Origin: Salinivirgaceae bacterium
Lineage (GTDB): Bacteria > Bacteroidota > Bacteroidia > Bacteroidales > SZUA-534
Reading direction: 5' to 3'
DNA: 49,906 bases
Assembly: GCA_017474765.1 (NCBI GenBank)
Contig: JAFVGW010000026.1
Span: 1-49,906 of the forward strand
The notes under the pieces are model-generated. The model saw nothing but the letters and a program-made list of their open reading frames with translations, was not told the origin of the DNA and searched no databases. Shown in pieces: positions 47,719 through 49,906 of the stretch. A program made the position numbers and the translations under genes. The number at the start of each line of letters is the position of its first letter. Within the stretch, counting starts at the first letter, position 1.

Positions 47719-49906
47719 TCAGAACTTGTACGGAACAGTCTGCAAATCGCACATATCGGACGAACCGCCAACGAGCAATTCGTACTGGCCGCGCAGCGGA
47801 ACCATATTCTGGGCGCTCTCGTCCCACCACTCAAAGGTCTCGTCGGTGAGCGGGAAACTTACATTGACGGTCTTCCCTGCAGGAACGGCCACACGTTGAA
47901 ATCCGCGAAGAGTCAAAACGGGGCCAGCGGCATCGTCGGGGCGGCGGACGTAGAGTTGCACAACTTCGGTGCCGTCAACCTTGCCCGTGTTGGTTACCGA
48001 AACAACCACTTTTTTGCCTTTCACCGTCGGCTGACTGTAGGCGAAAGTGGTGTAACTCAATCCGTAACCGAAAGCAAACAGCGGCTCGCCACGGAAATAG
48101 CGGTAGGTGTGTCCTTCCATATTATAATCTTCAACTTCAGGCAGTTGGTCAGCATTTTTGTAGAATGTTACGGGCAGTTTTCCCGACGGAACAGCATCGC
48201 CAAAAAGAATATCGGCCACAGCCGTGCCGCCGTCCTGTCCAGGATACCAGGCCTGCAGAATGGCGTTGCAGGTTTCGGTTTCGGGCTCAAGGCCAATGGC
48301 GGAACCCGAGAAGTTGACCAGCACCACCTTCTTGCCAGCATCGCGAAGGGCGGCAAGCAGTCGGCGTTGAACACCAGGCAGTTCAATGTCGGTGCGGTCG
48401 CCGCCCGAGAAGCCAGGAACGTGCACGGGCATCTCTTCGCCTTCCAAACGTGGCGATATTCCGCCTGCAAACACCACAATATCAACGTCTTTCAGAAGAT
48501 TCATAACCGAATCCATATCGAGTGCGGGCAGGAAACTGCGCTTCATCTGCTCGTGGCGGCGCAGGTGGCGTTTCACATCGCCCACGCCAATGGCCAGTTG
48601 CTTGGCCACCTTTTCAATCTGCTCGTCGCTCATATCGGCGAAAGCGGTGGCAAAACGCGGGTCGGGGGCAGGCATATATTCGGCATCGATAATGCCGCAG
48701 GCGCGCGAATAGACAAGGCCAGGAACGCGCTGCTGCATTGCCTGACGCAGCGTGACGGTCTGCCGCGGAATAGGGTTGTAGTTGCCCCAGAGCATCTCGG
48801 CGTCGTCGGCGTTGGGGCCGATAAGCGCAATCTTCTGACCGCTCTTCAGGGGCAGAATGCCGTCGTTCTTCAGCAGAACCATCGACTCGTGAGCCATATC
48901 GAGCGAGAGCGCGCGGTGTGCGGGGCCTTCAAGCAGCGCGGTGTCCAGATTGTCCCACGGCGTTGCGGCCGCGCTGTCCATCTCGCCAAGGCGGAAGCGC
49001 TCGGTCAGGACGCGAAGCAGGTTGCGGTCAAGGTCCTTCTCGTCAAGTAGGCCGCTCTTCACGGCTTCGGGAATGCTCATAAACGACGAGCCGCACTCAA
49101 CATCGAGCCCGTTTTTGACGGCCACGGCGGCTGCCATAGCCTGATTATCGACATATCCGTGGCGGTTGGGCTCGAAAAAGTCGGGAATGGCCCAGCAATC
49201 GGAAACAACCAGCCCCTTGTAGCCCCACTCGCCGCGCAGAATATCGTTCACAAGGTATTCCGACGCCGCGCACGGCACACCGCGAAAACGGTTGTAAGCC
49301 GTCATAACTTCCTTAACGCCAGCCTTTGTCACCAAATCTTTGAAGGCAGGAAGATAGGTCTCGCGCAGGTCGCGTTCCGAAACCACGGCATCGAAACGGT
49401 GACGGTTGCTCTCGAGCCCCGAGTGCACGGCGTAGTGCTTCGCGCAAGCGTGAGTTTTAAGAATCGGCGCATCGGGGTCGCTCTGCAAGCCGCGCACAAC
49501 GGCCATTCCGAGTTGGCCTGTCAGATACGGGTCTTCGCCGTAGGTTTCCATACCACGTCCCCAGCGCGGGTCGCGGAAAATGTTGATATTGGGCGTCCAG
49601 AACGTCAGTCCCTGATATTGCCTTACGCGCCCGCTGCGCACGGCTTTGGCGTACTTGATTCGGGCTTCGTCGGAAACGGCGGTGAACACCTGCTCAATTT
49701 TTTCGGTATCGAACGAAGCGGCCATACCGATTGGCTGCGGAAAGACAGTGGCCGAGCCGTTGCGTGCCACGCCGTGCAGCGCTTCGTTCCACCAGTTGTA
49801 CGACTTAATGCCGAGCCGCGGAATGGCAGGCGACGAGTTCAGCACGAGCGACGCCTTCTCTTCGAGCGTGAGTTGCGACAGAAGGTCGGCGGCGCGCTGT
49901 TCGGCC
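47719..49906 (-). CDS. GH3 glycoside hydrolase, xylosidase/glucosidase type (5' end outside window)
   Basis: About 728 residues visible; the frame continues past the window edge (AEQRAADLLSQLTLEEKASL is already coding). N-terminal GH3 barrel: GIKSYNWWNEALHGVARNG (plant-type beta-xylosidase signature), TFWTPNINIFRDPRWGRGME, KHYAVHSGLESNRH, and nucleophile Asp in GYKGLVVSDCWAI. Then the alpha/beta domain (IALIGPNADDAEMLWGNYNP), KLPVTFYKNADQLP and a fibronectin-III-like C-terminus. It releases terminal xylose or glucose from plant polysaccharide. Its last 550 bases are nearly identical, in inverted orientation, to 1-554. Confidence 0.95.
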   Translation of the reverse strand, partial: AEQRAADLLSQLTLEEKASLVLNSSPAIPRLGIKSYNWWNEALHGVARNGSATVFPQPIGMAASFDTEKIEQVFTAVSDEARIKYAKAVRSGRVRQYQGLTFWTPNINIFRDPRWGRGMETYGEDPYLTGQLGMAVVRGLQSDPDAPILKTHACAKHYAVHSGLESNRHRFDAVVSERDLRETYLPAFKDLVTKAGVKEVMTAYNRFRGVPCAASEYLVNDILRGEWGYKGLVVSDCWAIPDFFEPNRHGYVDNQAMAAAVAVKNGLDVECGSSFMSIPEAVKSGLLDEKDLDRNLLRVLTERFRLGEMDSAAATPWDNLDTALLEGPAHRALSLDMAHESMVLLKNDGILPLKSGQKIALIGPNADDAEMLWGNYNPIPRQTVTLRQAMQQRVPGLVYSRACGIIDAEYMPAPDPRFATAFADMSDEQIEKVAKQLAIGVGDVKRHLRRHEQMKRSFLPALDMDSVMNLLKDVDIVVFAGGISPRLEGEEMPVHVPGFSGGDRTDIELPGVQRRLLAALRDAGKKVVLVNFSGSAIGLEPETETCNAILQAWYPGQDGGTAVADILFGDAVPSGKLPVTFYKNADQLPEVEDYNMEGHTYRYFRGEPLFAFGYGLSYTTFAYSQPTVKGKKVVVSVTNTGKVDGTEVVQLYVRRPDDAAGPVLTLRGFQRVAVPAGKTVNVSFPLTDETFEWWDESAQNMVPLRGQYELLVGGSSDMCDLQTVPYKF

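Overview
The window looks like a chromosomal segment of a gut-type Bacteroidales bacterium (Bacteroidota). Grounds: lipoproteins with an acidic export signal right after the lipobox Cys, a TonB receptor paired with a DUF4374-like lipoprotein, BspA-like leucine-rich repeat proteins, DUF4491 and DUF2023 proteins, a GH3 enzyme of the Bacteroidota xylosidase type, and promoters of the TTTG / TAnnTTTG type. I see no rRNA, tRNA, CRISPR array, transposase or integrase. Assignments rest on reading motifs; no database was searched.

Layout. 1-0.6 kb: 3' end of a GH3 glycosidase gene. 0.6-3.7 kb: LuxR-type regulator with hemerythrin protein, ZIP metal transporter, VapBC-like toxin-antitoxin. 3.7-6.7 kb: metE divergent from an Lrp/AsnC regulator. 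6.7-10.1 kb: single-chain (type IIG-like) restriction-modification gene with a structured leader RNA, flanked by a 238-bp duplication of the lrp 3' end. 10.3-13.9 kb: lipoprotein and TonB receptor. 14.1-16.1 kb: aldo/keto reductase, DUF4491 protein, methyltransferase. 16.2-23.4 kb: accessory block (broken higA, SPOR protein, frameshifted BspA-like gene, XRE protein with a second copy of the structured RNA, a nuclease-NACHT gene split at an A8 tract, RhuM), flanked by a duplicated end of the ECF S-component gene. 24.4-27.6 kb: DpnII-type system (Dam-type methylase, endonuclease, second methylase) between perfect 47-bp direct repeats, then a second RhuM gene. 29-35.3 kb: TetR, M49-like lipoprotein plus AspT/YidE-type transporter, HepT/MntA module between two copies of a lysR 5' end, then intact lysR. 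35.3-41.1 kb: ABC fragment, membrane protein, flavodoxin with DUF2023, two ABC exporter-type genes. 41.5-47.3 kb: Cu/Zn-type efflux permease with HMA domain, ketopantoate-reductase-like and LCMT-like genes, small membrane proteins. 47.7-49.9 kb: second GH3 gene, inverted relative to the first.

Three patterns stand out. First, two approximately 150-nt elements (9.5-9.66 kb and 19.44-19.59 kb) share a nested helix architecture in which nearly every helix has a different sequence but keeps pairing, while single-stranded blocks are conserved. This is strong evidence for a structured RNA, and in both cases it lies just upstream of a gene inside a defence cassette. Second, five accessory inserts are each bounded by a direct duplication of an end of a neighbouring gene or intergenic segment, the footprint expected from single-crossover integration of circular DNA or repeat-mediated insertion. 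Third, seven promoters share a cassette: an AATCCC/GGGATT inverted repeat (intact or decayed) placed exactly 20 bp upstream of the -7 box. They serve a ZIP transporter, a TonB receptor, TetR, an ECF S component, ABC exporters, a metal-efflux permease and a small membrane protein, which suggests a regulon. A second promoter family carries TGCAAC-N3-GTTGCA with a fixed 25-bp spacing.
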